Shown here piece by piece: positions 45,482-54,793 of a stretch of DNA of 64,000 nt (position 1 is its first letter; each line of letters opens with the position of its first letter). The DNA is from Flavobacteriales bacterium (GTDB taxonomy: Bacteria; Bacteroidota; Bacteroidia; Flavobacteriales_F; PHOS-HE28). The notes beneath the pieces are model-generated. The model was not told where the DNA came from. It ran no database searches and was given only the letters and a program-made list of their open reading frames with translations. Both the position numbers and the translations under genes were made by a program. The DNA is taken from positions 2,548,001 to 2,612,000 of the forward strand of contig CP065018.1 in the NCBI GenBank assembly GCA_016700415.1. Reading direction: 5' to 3'.

Positions 45482-45979
45482 TCAGTGGGAGGCCTTCACG
45501 GGTTCCGGCCGGGTGATGGCGTTCGGCCCGCTGCTTGATCCGCTGCCGCCCGATCGCTCCGAAGAGGTGCTGAGCCGCACGGGCTCCGGCTCCTTGATGG
45601 CACCGCCACCGCCCATGTTGCAATTCCCGGTGAACTCGGCACCGGGTTCGATGGCCAGCTTCTTTGTAATGATGTCGCCGTCCAATTTGGCCGTGGCCTT
45701 CAGGGAAAGCAGGTCCTGGCAATTGATCTTGCCCTTCACGGTGCCTTCGATGTCGCTGCTCTGGCAGGTCACATTGCCCTCCACGATGCCAGTGGCGCCC
45801 ACAATGAGCCGACCCCGCACGTTGATGGTTCCCTTCACCATCCCGTCGATGCGGACATTGCTGTCGGAACGCACTTCGCCCTCGATGACGGTGCCTTCCA
45901 TGATGCTGTTGATCTTGCCGGGGCTGACGGGCTCGGTTGGCTTGGTCATGGTATCGTGGGCTTTATCGTTCCGGAACAT
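45482..45979 (-). CDS. Bactofilin (polymer-forming cytoskeletal protein)
   Basis: 165 residues. The central part (about 30-118) shows the bactofilin beta-helix pattern: IMEGTVIEGEVRSDSNVRID, GTINVRGRLIVG, GIVEGNVTCQ, IEGTVKGKINC, GDIITKKLAIEPGAEFTGNC. Flexible proline- and serine-rich ends flank it. The start could be M1 or M11. Sixty-two bp behind porW; probably the same transcript. Scaffold role at the membrane is expected from the family. Confidence 0.9.
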   Translation of the reverse strand: MFRNDKAHDTMTKPTEPVSPGKINSIMEGTVIEGEVRSDSNVRIDGMVKGTINVRGRLIVGATGIVEGNVTCQSSDIEGTVKGKINCQDLLSLKATAKLDGDIITKKLAIEPGAEFTGNCNMGGGGAIKEPEPVRLSTSSERSGGSGSSSGPNAITRPEPVKASH

Positions 45980-46041
45980 GGTAGTGGGGTGTGCGTGCGG
46001 GATGATCGAAGACGCGAAGTTAATACCCGCGTTGGATCCAC

Positions 46042-48666
46042 CTACTTCCCGTCGAGGTACGTCCGGTCGAAGAAATCCTCGTATCCGTCAGCGTCCTTGG
46101 CCACATAGAAGAGCTGGTAGTTGCCACTGCTGATGGCGAACAGCGGGAAGCCCTGGTCGTTCAGGCCTTTGAGGTCGCCCTTGTTGTTCTTGAACGTGTC
46201 GTAGTAGGCCATGGCCAGGTCCTTGGTCTGGAACAGGCGGATGAGGATCACCTGGGTCTTGCTGTCCCAGATGCTGGCCTTCACCTCAACGGGCTGGTTC
46301 CGGAAGTAGCGCTGGTTGAAGTCACTGATGGTGCTCTTCACGTTGGTGATGAGCCCTGCGCTGTCGGGCACCATCAGCACCACGTAGTGGTCCCCCTTGT
46401 CGGTTTCGTAGGAAGGGCCCTCGGGCTTGGAGGTGGTGTCCGGTGCCTGTGTGCCGGCCATCTTGTCCAGATTGGCGAGCAGGGCAATGGCGGCCTTGGC
46501 CTCATCGGTGCTGGGATAGTCGTCCCGCACGCGGCCCAGCGCGTCACGGAACGGCCCCATCAGGTGAAGCCCGCCAATGGCCATCGCCTTTAGCAGTCCG
46601 TATTTGGGCAGCAGTTGGTTGCGGGGTTCACTGGCGATCACGCTCTCGCAGGTGGCGATCACGCCGTTGTACGCACCTTGTTTGAATTGGCCGTATAGTT
46701 GTTCGTAGGCCTGGGCCTCGGCTATCCGGGCGGCCTCGTCGGCTTGTAGCTGGTCCGGGTTCCTCACCAAGCGGGCAAACTCGGAATCGGGCCAGCGCTC
46801 CAGAATGATGTCCGCGTAGTGCTTCGAGCTGGCTCCGCCAAAGTCCATGAAGTTGCCGGCTTTCTCCTTGGCGAGGTAGATCCTGTAGAGCTGGTAGTAG
46901 GATTCCGGAGTGAACCGGCAATCCTCGAAGCGGTCATTCAGCACCTGGAAACTCTCAATGGCGTTGTCCACGTCCTTCAGCTTCTCCTTATAGATCATGC
47001 CGGAGAGGTACAGCGCCTCGCAGATCCTGGAGTTGCTGGAGTCAAGCATCGCGTCGTCGGTGGGGATGTCCTTGAGGTAGTTGTCTGGATTTTTCCACGC
47101 CGGTTCCCCTGGGGCGAGCTCGGCGGTCGTTGCCACGCTGTCGGGTGCTTCCTCCTCGGCCACGTCCACGAGGGCGGTGCCGCTCTTGTCTGATCGGCGC
47201 CAATCGTCGTCGTTCGGCCGGTTGCCCCATTTCTTCTTGAAGTCGGCGATGCCGCGGGCCACTTGGGTGGGATTATAGAAGTACCAAGCACCCCCGGAAC
47301 CGGGCGACCCCGGAGTTTTCGGTGTCAAGGGCGTGCTCGCCACAAGGTCCCTGGCATCATCGGCGGCCTGCTTGTCCACCTCTTCCCTGCGCTCCCGGTC
47401 CTTGATGAGGTCCCGGATCCGCTTCTTGCGCTCCTCGGGGTCCAGTTTCGCGAAGGCCTGCAGGCTGTCCTCGCGGGCGATCACATTGAGCTGGACCACG
47501 AGGTCGCCAAGGACCTCAGCACGTGTCTTCACCTCGTCGAACCGGGGATGTTCCTCGGCCAACAAGGTGCTGGTGCTGTCGTAATACTGCTGTGCCGGAG
47601 GATATTTTTTGTCGTCGAAGTAGAGGTCGGCCAGCTTCAGGAAACTCTTGGCTTTTTGGCGGGTATCGACGGTGCTGGAGAGTGTGCTCATCTTCAATTG
47701 GGCAATGGCATTGTCCCGCTTGTTCTCCTTCAGGTCCAGGTCTGCCAATGCATAGTGGATGATGTCGAAGTGGTCCACGTTCTTCTCATCGCGGAGCATG
47801 CGTGCCAGCTTCTGGCGCAGGGATTTGCTGTCGCCGCGGTCAAAGGCCAGCGCCTGGAAGATCTGGGCGTGGAAGCCCATCTCGTAGGGCGCGCCCATGT
47901 GGGCCACCTTGTTGTACATGGCGATGGCCTTATCCTCCTGCCCTTTCAATTGATAGAGTTGCGCGAGGATGAAGGACCAGCGAATGCGGTCTTTCTTCTT
48001 TTTCGCGATCTGCACGGCATGTTCCAGGTTGATGATGGCGTCGTCCACCTTGCCGCGGTGAATGTCCACATCGGCCTGCACGGCGCTGAGCTGGTCGTGG
48101 GGGAACTTCTTGGGCAGCACCTTCTGCCCCTTCACCTCGTCAAGCGTGCTTTGAGCCTTGGCGTACTGCTCAAGCTCAATGGCGGTGCGCGCCAGCCAGA
48201 TCTTGGCCTCCATCTGCTTGTCGTCCCCCTTGTAGCGCCTACCGATGTAATCGAAGGTGCGAAGGGCGTCCAAGTAGCGTTGCTTGTAGAAGTGGCTTTT
48301 GCCGATGACGAGCCAGGCGTCGGGGATCCATTTGTTCTTCTCCTTGCCCTTGATCTCCATGGCATTGCGGTCGATCACGGTGGCGCATTTCTCGATGCAG
48401 ATCTCCAGCTCGGGCGTCATGCCGTCGGCCTCTTCCTTGGTGCCGTTGACGAAGATGGGCAGCACCTCGTCGTAGTCGTCCACATGGCCCTTCTGCATGG
48501 CAGCCACGGTCTCCTTCAGCTTCTCGTTGGCATTGAACCAGCCGTTATCGCGGGTCACCAGTTTGTGGAAAGTGCGGTTGAGGAAGGCGTCCTTGTCCGT
48601 GGAACAGGCCACCACGGTCAGAACGACCAGCGCAGGCAGGAGATATCGGAGGGAGGAACGGCGCAT
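46042..48666 (-). CDS. porW: PorW/SprE-like T9SS lipoprotein
   Basis: 874 residues from the ATG at 48664-48666, beginning MRRSSLRYLLPALVVLTVVAC; Cys21 is the lipidation site. The next segment STDKDAFLNRTFHKLVTRDNGWFNANEKL is typical of PorW/SprE. TPR-like helices fill about 100-420, then a charged, low-complexity linker and a second helical part. The C-terminal domain (about 760-874) carries HYVVLMVPDSAG and FAISSGNYQLFYVAKD. Family members are periplasmic lipoproteins needed for T9SS secretion and gliding. Its company with ATP synthase genes would let secretion and energy supply be expressed together. Confidence 0.85.
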   Translation of the reverse strand: MRRSSLRYLLPALVVLTVVACSTDKDAFLNRTFHKLVTRDNGWFNANEKLKETVAAMQKGHVDDYDEVLPIFVNGTKEEADGMTPELEICIEKCATVIDRNAMEIKGKEKNKWIPDAWLVIGKSHFYKQRYLDALRTFDYIGRRYKGDDKQMEAKIWLARTAIELEQYAKAQSTLDEVKGQKVLPKKFPHDQLSAVQADVDIHRGKVDDAIINLEHAVQIAKKKKDRIRWSFILAQLYQLKGQEDKAIAMYNKVAHMGAPYEMGFHAQIFQALAFDRGDSKSLRQKLARMLRDEKNVDHFDIIHYALADLDLKENKRDNAIAQLKMSTLSSTVDTRQKAKSFLKLADLYFDDKKYPPAQQYYDSTSTLLAEEHPRFDEVKTRAEVLGDLVVQLNVIAREDSLQAFAKLDPEERKKRIRDLIKDRERREEVDKQAADDARDLVASTPLTPKTPGSPGSGGAWYFYNPTQVARGIADFKKKWGNRPNDDDWRRSDKSGTALVDVAEEEAPDSVATTAELAPGEPAWKNPDNYLKDIPTDDAMLDSSNSRICEALYLSGMIYKEKLKDVDNAIESFQVLNDRFEDCRFTPESYYQLYRIYLAKEKAGNFMDFGGASSKHYADIILERWPDSEFARLVRNPDQLQADEAARIAEAQAYEQLYGQFKQGAYNGVIATCESVIASEPRNQLLPKYGLLKAMAIGGLHLMGPFRDALGRVRDDYPSTDEAKAAIALLANLDKMAGTQAPDTTSKPEGPSYETDKGDHYVVLMVPDSAGLITNVKSTISDFNQRYFRNQPVEVKASIWDSKTQVILIRLFQTKDLAMAYYDTFKNNKGDLKGLNDQGFPLFAISSGNYQLFYVAKDADGYEDFFDRTYLDGK

Positions 48667-48805
48667 TTCAGCGTGCTGTAAGAACAGCAAGTCGGCGAAG
48701 ATATTTCATGCGGGCGGGATGGGGCGGAAAGATGTGCGGGCTTTTGTTGCACCCTGCCGATAACCGCCCCATCGGTTCCGGAATGAACCCTCAAACACCA
48801 CCACC

Positions 48806-49432
48806 ATGCCCACCCTGCGCCCTATCACCACCAAAGCCGAACTGGAAGCCTATCACCAATTCAGGTACCGGATCTATGCGAACAGTGAGCAAAGCGGCTA
48901 CCTGAGCGGGAAGCCGGGCTTTGACATCGACGCCTACGATGCCCATGCCATCCACTTGGGTTGGTATGAAAGGGAGGAACTTGTGGGCTGTGTCCGGCTG
49001 TTGGACCCCATTGAAGGGGCTGATCCCCTGCACTTCCTGAAGGATCTGGACCTTGGGCAACGCCAATTGGCGGATGAACTTTTACAACAGGAACGAGCTA
49101 ATGGCATACCGTTCTGTGAGGTCAGTCGGCTGTGCATCGACCCGGCCTACCGCAGTTTGGCCCATGCACGGCATTTCGTGCTGGCCATCATACAGGCCGC
49201 CGTTCAACACGGTCGCGACATTTCCTACTTCACCTGCGATCATGCGCACGCCGCATTCTGGCAGCGCATGGGTTTCGCCGTTGTGCCCGGCTTCGAGTCC
49301 TACGTGCGGGCGCGCAGCCCGCACAAGGGTGCGCTGTTGCGCGGTTCCAGCGTGGAGCTATTGCAGAAACACCGTAAGGAGATCATGGAGCTGGGCCTCT
49401 TGCTGGCGGTTCCTTACATGATCGCCGCATAA
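48806..49432 (+). CDS. LuxI-fold acyltransferase, paralog 1
   Basis: 208 residues. The pattern FRYRIYAN (19-26), GFDIDAYDAH (38-47), GCVRL (61-65) and EVSRLCIDPAYRS (105-117), then a helix and FTCDHAHAAFWQRMGF, aligns along its whole length with the acyl-homoserine-lactone synthase fold (the Arg/Phe, Asp-Asp, Arg and Glu-x-x-Arg positions) and with FeeM-type N-acyl amino acid synthases. It should move an acyl chain from ACP or CoA to an amine. The product cannot be read from sequence. Eleven bases separate it from the LytTR gene, a layout that would suit a signal synthase with its regulator. Confidence 0.7.
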   Translation: MPTLRPITTKAELEAYHQFRYRIYANSEQSGYLSGKPGFDIDAYDAHAIHLGWYEREELVGCVRLLDPIEGADPLHFLKDLDLGQRQLADELLQQERANGIPFCEVSRLCIDPAYRSLAHARHFVLAIIQAAVQHGRDISYFTCDHAHAAFWQRMGFAVVPGFESYVRARSPHKGALLRGSSVELLQKHRKEIMELGLLLAVPYMIAA

Positions 49433-49443
49433 CTCCTGGAACC

Positions 49444-49806
49444 ATGAGCACTTTGCGCTACCCCTTGATCCTGCGCGATCGCAACGGCCACCAGCTTTTT
49501 GATGCCCGTTCCATCCTCTTCATCCAAGCAGAGGACAAATTCGCACGGATCACCTGCACGGACGGCACTGAGACCGTGGTCTTCCACGCGCTTAAGGATC
49601 TGGAAGTACGGCTGGCATGCGGCTCGCGTGTTGGCGACCTGTTCTTCCTGCGCACGCACCGCTCGTGCATTGCGGCCTTGCACCATGCTGTTGCCTTGCA
49701 CGGAAGGAGCGGTGTGAATTTCCGGGAAGGTGTTTCACTGCCCATCGGCAAACGCATTTGGCAGCAAATGGCCGAGCTGTTGGGCCAGATCCCACGCGCT
49801 TTATAG
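49444..49806 (+). CDS. Stand-alone LytTR DNA-binding protein
   Basis: 120 residues, essentially a single LytTR domain: ARSILFIQAEDKFARI, HALKDLEVRL and FFLRTHRSCIAALHHAV match the family core, ending GVSLPIGKRIWQQMAELL. No receiver domain or membrane helix is attached, so signal input must come from a partner or a ligand. Co-transcription with the acyltransferase just upstream is likely. A 171-bp gap follows; it shows no clear feature. Confidence 0.8.
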   Translation: MSTLRYPLILRDRNGHQLFDARSILFIQAEDKFARITCTDGTETVVFHALKDLEVRLACGSRVGDLFFLRTHRSCIAALHHAVALHGRSGVNFREGVSLPIGKRIWQQMAELLGQIPRAL

Positions 49807-49977
49807 CCCGTTCAGACGGCCTAATGGACGTTCGTCCGAATGCGCTTTTGGATTGCCAAAGAACGATCGACTTCCTCCTACACTTGAATGAAGAACCGCA
49901 TTGTGACCACCCTTTTTAGCGAAGTGCGGAACCCGACAAGGAGGCACAAGAAGGAAAAGCCACAAAACCACACGAAC

Positions 49978-50376
49978 ATGAAAACCCGGATGAACCTCCC
50001 GATCGCCCTCCTGCTGCTGCTCGGATCCCTCTGTGCCGAAGTTCAAGGCCAAGCGGCACTTACACTGTATGCCTCCAAAGACCTGAAGGATCCTATCGCG
50101 ACGATCAACGGTCCGATACCAACAGACACGCCGGTCAGCTTTAAGGTGAACGCCGCATTGGCATCGCTGGAAGTGGGCGAAGGCTACATACTGCTCCTCC
50201 ACAATTGCGACAGCACCACAGTGAAGAACATCCTGGTGATCGACGGGCCGGACCGTATGCCGGACGTGTTCGAGCAATGCCGCAAGGCCGGTCTGGCGGT
50301 GGACTCGGCAAGCGGGATCTGTGCGGACGTGGCCCTTGGTCCCCCGGTGGAGTTCCGTCCCTTCCCGGAGCATTGA
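49978..50376 (+). CDS. Small secreted protein, unknown
   Basis: 132 residues from the ATG at 49978, beginning with a signal peptide (MNLPIALLLLLGSLCAEVQG). A longer frame opens at 49888. The mature part (AALTLYASKDLKDPIATING ... NCDSTTVKNILVIDGPDRMP) contains three cysteines and looks beta-rich. No family recognised. It stands between the two acyltransferases. Confidence 0.6.
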   Translation: MKTRMNLPIALLLLLGSLCAEVQGQAALTLYASKDLKDPIATINGPIPTDTPVSFKVNAALASLEVGEGYILLLHNCDSTTVKNILVIDGPDRMPDVFEQCRKAGLAVDSASGICADVALGPPVEFRPFPEH

Positions 50377-50480
50377 AACGACGGGAAGAACAAGCAATTG
50401 CAACGGATAGCTGCACAAAGAACCGCCACTTCGATAACCCACTTGAGGAAAGCGGAATACACCATCAAACATCCCCACCC

Positions 50481-51110
50481 ATGATCACCCTCACCCCCAT
50501 AACCACCCCGGAGAAGCTGGAGGAATACTACCGCTTCCGCTACCGGATCTACAACGAGAGCCGCCTGAAAGGCTTCGTGGAGGAGACCGAGGGCATGGAC
50601 AAGGACGCCTACGACGAACGGGCTTGGCACTTCGGCTGGTATGTGGATGGCCAACTGGCCGGCTGCATCCGTTTCATCGAAGCGGACGAAAGCAAAGCAC
50701 CCCTGCCCATGTTCTCCTACCTGCCGGAAGGTGCTGCACGCAAGGCGGTGCAAGACTACCTCGCCGGGCGCAAGGCCAAGGGGCAGCGGACCATCGAGGC
50801 CAGCCGCTTTTGCTTAGCCCCCGAGCACCGGGGCTTGCGCAACGCCCGCGACCTCGTGCTGGCCATGGTGATGACCATGCAGCCCTTGGGTTTCGAGCAC
50901 GGCTTGTTCGACTGCAATCCCACACACGAAAAGCTCTACCGGATACTCGGGTTCGATGTGCTCCCGAATGCCATGCGTTTTGAAGTACCCTACCTCGCTG
51001 TTCCACTAACAACGATGACCTACGACTACGCCGAGTTGATCACCCGTAACGAGGAATTGCTGGCACGGATGGGTTTTACCCAAGGGCGGGGGATGAATAA
51101 GGCGGCTTGA
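50481..51110 (+). CDS. LuxI-fold acyltransferase, paralog 2
   Basis: 209 residues from the ATG at 50481 (MITLTPITTPEKLEEYY). Same motif order as paralog 1: FRYRIYNES, GMDKDAYDERAWHFGWYVDG, GCIRFIEAD, IEASRFCLAPEHRGL and FDCNPTHEKLYRILGF. The Glu-x-x-Arg pair and the N-terminal Arg/Phe pattern of acyl-homoserine-lactone synthases are kept. The two copies have diverged widely, so they probably use different substrates. A frame extending upstream to 50205 is spurious. Confidence 0.7.
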   Translation: MITLTPITTPEKLEEYYRFRYRIYNESRLKGFVEETEGMDKDAYDERAWHFGWYVDGQLAGCIRFIEADESKAPLPMFSYLPEGAARKAVQDYLAGRKAKGQRTIEASRFCLAPEHRGLRNARDLVLAMVMTMQPLGFEHGLFDCNPTHEKLYRILGFDVLPNAMRFEVPYLAVPLTTMTYDYAELITRNEELLARMGFTQGRGMNKAA

Positions 51111-51169
51111 GGCGATAACAGCACCGATGCCGGAATGATCATATCCACCAAAGCCCAACACCAAGCAGC

Positions 51170-52312
51170 ATGAAAGATGAACTGTTCAATAAGGTATTCG
51201 AGGGGTTGAAGCACTCCATTGAGCGCAGCCGGTTTGCCACCACCTTGCTCATCATTGCTTGCGTGTTGAGCAGCATCGGATACTGGAACAGCAAGGAGAA
51301 CAGTTGGGGTAAATCGCGCATGAACCGGTACCTGCTTCTGGTCCAATTGAACAGCTTTTATCAAGGGGAACTCGTGAAAGACAGCACCCTCACCGAATTC
51401 AGGAAATACCTCCTATCCAAACAAAGCCCGCCGGTGCAAGGTTTGGAAGGGCTGCCTGCCAATACTCCCATTGATACGCTGTATTCAAGGCTGAGGCACC
51501 TTCGGCGTTCGGGTGCCATCATTGATACGCTGTATGAGCGTGCAGCGGTTCCTTGGATCTCTGCGGATTTCGTGGATTTCCTTGAGGGAGAGCAATACGT
51601 CATCACACCCCTGGAGGCGGACGCGTTGCGCCGATCCGTGGCCGACCTGCCCGATGCCAAGGACCAGATGGCATTTGCCCAGGACGGCTTTGAACAGACC
51701 CGGCGTGCGTTTATCAACGGCACCCTTTCCATTGACCTTCCCTTCTTCGGCCTCGCTTTCGACGTGAACGACCTGGCGCTGCTCTCCGGCCTCGGTTTCA
51801 CCCTGCTATTGCTCGCCATCTCCTTCAATGTGTACCGCGAGCACCACAACTTGCGCTCCTTGCTGGACTGGGTGGCCTGCATGCCGGGCCGAACGAATGC
51901 AGAGCGCTGCCTGAAGCTCAGGATCTATCAGGCGACCGCCAACCTCAACGTGTTGACCGTGCCGCCGGAGGTGATGGGCTGCAACCAATGTCGCGATGAA
52001 GGGCTGGACCAGTTCAGGCGAGGCCAACGCTGGGTTTTCCTTGTTCTTTCCCGCGTGCTATACCTGCTCCCTGTTGCCTTGCACTTCAGCATCTGGAGGA
52101 ACGACACCTTGACCCAAGCTCATGGCTTCGCGCTCGAACCGGAACGCATGCCCGGATTTACCGCCCTCAGCACCTTCTTCCTCATCTCCATCAGTGTGCT
52201 CACCGCCGTGGCCCTCTTTTCGGTGATCCGGGTGGAATCCTTGTGGGTCACATTCGCAGGGAAAGTGCGCCCACGGCCGGACATGGATCCCGCCCTTTGC
52301 CAGGAAGAGTGA
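51170..52312 (+). CDS. Four-helix membrane protein, unknown
   Basis: 380 residues with membrane spans near 23-40, 204-228, 288-308 and 328-352. A large extracytoplasmic loop (41-203) is rich in charged residues; a CxxC-like pair (MGCNQCRD, about 267) sits in the cytoplasmic loop between spans 2 and 3. No family recognised. It runs directly into the methyltransferase-like gene 26 bp later. Confidence 0.6.
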   Translation: MKDELFNKVFEGLKHSIERSRFATTLLIIACVLSSIGYWNSKENSWGKSRMNRYLLLVQLNSFYQGELVKDSTLTEFRKYLLSKQSPPVQGLEGLPANTPIDTLYSRLRHLRRSGAIIDTLYERAAVPWISADFVDFLEGEQYVITPLEADALRRSVADLPDAKDQMAFAQDGFEQTRRAFINGTLSIDLPFFGLAFDVNDLALLSGLGFTLLLLAISFNVYREHHNLRSLLDWVACMPGRTNAERCLKLRIYQATANLNVLTVPPEVMGCNQCRDEGLDQFRRGQRWVFLVLSRVLYLLPVALHFSIWRNDTLTQAHGFALEPERMPGFTALSTFFLISISVLTAVALFSVIRVESLWVTFAGKVRPRPDMDPALCQEE

Positions 52313-52338
52313 TAACCCTGCCAGCATTTCCGGAATAC

Positions 52339-52995
52339 ATGCCCAAACAGAACAAAATGAAAAAGCTCCCCTCCATCGCCCTCTTCCTGCTGGTCTTCTA
52401 TTGGGTGCCGCTCGTCACAGCCCCGGAACTCCGCTACACCTGGCCCGTGCTCGTCCTCGCCTTCTTCTGCACGGTGCTCTTCGCCACCCAGCCTGCCCTG
52501 AGCGTGAAGGACAGCCGCGCTCACAAAGGCACTGACGGATGGACCATCTGGTTGATCCTCAGCGTGAGCGGGATCGGGCAGATCGTGAGCTTGGTGGAAT
52601 GGGCCTTTTTCCGGGGAGCGCCCCAAATGCTTGATGCGTGGGCCATCAGCGGCATCGCGTTGCTGGCCTTCGGCACGGCCTTCCGCCTCTGGGCCATCCG
52701 CACGCTGGACCGCGCCTTCTCCGCCACGGTGCAGATCAAGGAAGGGCAGCAGCTCATCACGGCCGGTCCTTACCGCTGGCTGAGGCACCCGAGCTACACC
52801 GGTGCCTGGCTGGCGATGATCGGTGCTGCATTGCTCATGCACAGTTATCTTGGCCTCGTGCTGATGGGCCCGGGGATGCTGCTGGTGTATATGCGGCGGA
52901 TCGCGGTGGAGGAAAAGACGCTGGAGGCCGGGTTCGGTGAGGCATATTTGACGATGAAACAGAACACCCAGCGGCTGTTGCCGGGGGTGTGGTAG
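52339..52995 (+). CDS. ICMT-like membrane methyltransferase
   Basis: 218 residues from the ATG at 52339 (a second ATG at 52357 is possible). Several membrane spans, then the family signature AGPYRWLRHPSYTGAWL and the C-terminal RIAVEEKTLEAGFGEAY. This matches isoprenylcysteine carboxyl methyltransferase-like proteins that use S-adenosylmethionine. Substrate unknown; a carboxyl group on a lipid or an N-acyl amino acid made by the neighbours is one possibility. Confidence 0.8.
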   Translation: MPKQNKMKKLPSIALFLLVFYWVPLVTAPELRYTWPVLVLAFFCTVLFATQPALSVKDSRAHKGTDGWTIWLILSVSGIGQIVSLVEWAFFRGAPQMLDAWAISGIALLAFGTAFRLWAIRTLDRAFSATVQIKEGQQLITAGPYRWLRHPSYTGAWLAMIGAALLMHSYLGLVLMGPGMLLVYMRRIAVEEKTLEAGFGEAYLTMKQNTQRLLPGVW

Positions 52996-53066
52996 AACGG
53001 TGTAGGGGAATATGCTTTCAGCAACACTGGGTAAACACAAATGGAACACTCACCAATAAAAAGCAT

Positions 53067-54770
53067 ATGAAAACGAGTGCCTTGTTCGCCCTGTTATTTT
53101 CTTTGGTCCCTTGCTGCACAAATGCCCAAATAAGTGAAGGATTGTTACTTCACATACCATTCAATGGTGCGATCGCAGACAACAGCCCTTATGCTCACCC
53201 TTTGAGCGTTACAGATGTTACGCTCACACAAGATGAAACGGGAAACTTGAACAGTGCCGGACTTTTTAATGGATCGACAACACAAATTGACATTGCCGAT
53301 AGCGGAATAATTGCTGAGAATGACTTCTCGATCACGGGCACCATCTACTACGATGGAGTTCCGAGTACTCAAAGCCGTGGGATAATAGTGAGTAAATACA
53401 AGTTGGCCGAAGGCCAAAGGACGATCAAGATCGAGTGCAACAGCGACAGCATTAGAGCCGACCTTTTCTATGGCCCGCTCTCAACCGAATCGTTGGCTTT
53501 GGGTTATCCGATAACACCTGGGAGTTGGTATCACTTCACATTCACATTATCTGCAACCAATTTTGCTTCGCTTTTCTTAGATTGCGAATTGGTGGGGTCA
53601 GGACAAATGCCTGCTCCCCTTCAACTTACTTCGGAACCCGTTCGCATTGGTAACGAAACGGAACTTGGCGAGCCGCCTTTTAACAATCATCATTTCAACG
53701 GCATCATCGATAATCTCAGGATCTATGACCGTGTGCTCAGTAACGATGAGATCCATATCCTTTGTGGAAATCCTCCTCCAATAACATGCCACTCCCTCGT
53801 CCTCACACAGAATGCATACTTAGAGACTTCGGACCTTCTTGCCGATGTACAAGCAGAGTTCGGGCCTGATTTTGTGGTAGCCGATTGGACGGACCTACAA
53901 TCGCTCGCCGACATCCAGTGTTGGTTGGATTGTTGGGATATCCAAGAAGATCAGATGTTTCTGATCACCAATGGTGGTAATGGCTATTGGTCCGGCAATA
54001 GGCATTACTTCGTTCATTATTCCTCTGATGGACATCCATATCCGGACTTCCTGGACCACGACAACATCGACGGCCAACTTTGGCTTGGTTCGTGGTCCAA
54101 TATCAACATGCCGATACTTGCTCTATGTACGGGAGACTGTCCTGTTCCTGAAGAAGTATGTGACGGAATTGACAACAACTGCAATGGGCAGATCGATGAA
54201 GGTTTCGACATGGATGACGACGGGTTTACCACATGCAATGGTGATTGCGATGACTCGAATCCATTCGTCAACCCGGATGGGATCGCCACATTCGATACCA
54301 CGGTCGTAATAGTGGACCAAGCACTTCATGCGCAGCAGGACTCCGTCCAGTATCAATGGCTCAACTGCTTAACAGGGGACACCTTGATCGGTGAAACAGC
54401 GCAGTCCTACACACCACAAACCGATGGTGAATATGCCGTGCTTCTTTCCAACGGTTATTGCGAGGCAATGTCAGTGTGTATTGCAATTGTTGGATTGGGC
54501 TTGATGGAATATGATCTGCAAGCGTTGGTTCTATACCCCGATCCTGCCGCTACCTTCGTAAGCATCGACCTTCCGGATGCGGCATTGAACGGCGCATCGA
54601 TAACCTTAGTGAACACGCTCGGTCAGCCGGTTCAGCATTCGCACCCCTTGAGCAAAGCGAACAGCTCCCGGACATTGACCTTGAACATTGCAAACCTACC
54701 AAAAGGTGCTTACTTCGTGGTGGTATCCACCGCAAATGGGAAGTTGCATGGGAGATTTGTCAAGGAATAG
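53067..54770 (+). CDS. LamG-domain secreted protein with T9SS sorting domain
   Basis: 567 residues from the ATG at 53067 with signal peptide MKTSALFALLFSLVPCCTNA. A LamG/concanavalin-like domain spans about 24-235 (LLLHIPFNGAIADNSPYAHP ... NGIIDNLRIYDRVLSNDEI). A MopE-type cysteine motif CDGIDNNCNGQIDEG and DDDGFTTCNGDCDDSNP follow near 365-405. The end, LYPDPAATFVSI ... NLPKGAYFVVVSTANGKL, is a type A T9SS sorting domain. Codon use is AT-richer than that of the giant adhesin. Probably binds glycans or proteins at the cell surface. Confidence 0.85.
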   Translation: MKTSALFALLFSLVPCCTNAQISEGLLLHIPFNGAIADNSPYAHPLSVTDVTLTQDETGNLNSAGLFNGSTTQIDIADSGIIAENDFSITGTIYYDGVPSTQSRGIIVSKYKLAEGQRTIKIECNSDSIRADLFYGPLSTESLALGYPITPGSWYHFTFTLSATNFASLFLDCELVGSGQMPAPLQLTSEPVRIGNETELGEPPFNNHHFNGIIDNLRIYDRVLSNDEIHILCGNPPPITCHSLVLTQNAYLETSDLLADVQAEFGPDFVVADWTDLQSLADIQCWLDCWDIQEDQMFLITNGGNGYWSGNRHYFVHYSSDGHPYPDFLDHDNIDGQLWLGSWSNINMPILALCTGDCPVPEEVCDGIDNNCNGQIDEGFDMDDDGFTTCNGDCDDSNPFVNPDGIATFDTTVVIVDQALHAQQDSVQYQWLNCLTGDTLIGETAQSYTPQTDGEYAVLLSNGYCEAMSVCIAIVGLGLMEYDLQALVLYPDPAATFVSIDLPDAALNGASITLVNTLGQPVQHSHPLSKANSSRTLTLNIANLPKGAYFVVVSTANGKLHGRFVKE

Positions 54771-54793
54771 GGCCGCGATACTTTCCGGGTTTT

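Noticed and set aside
48667..48805. Lux-box-like operator upstream of the first acyltransferase
   Set aside because: No convincing 18-20-bp dyad could be seen; LytTR sites are short direct repeats and cannot be fixed by eye here.
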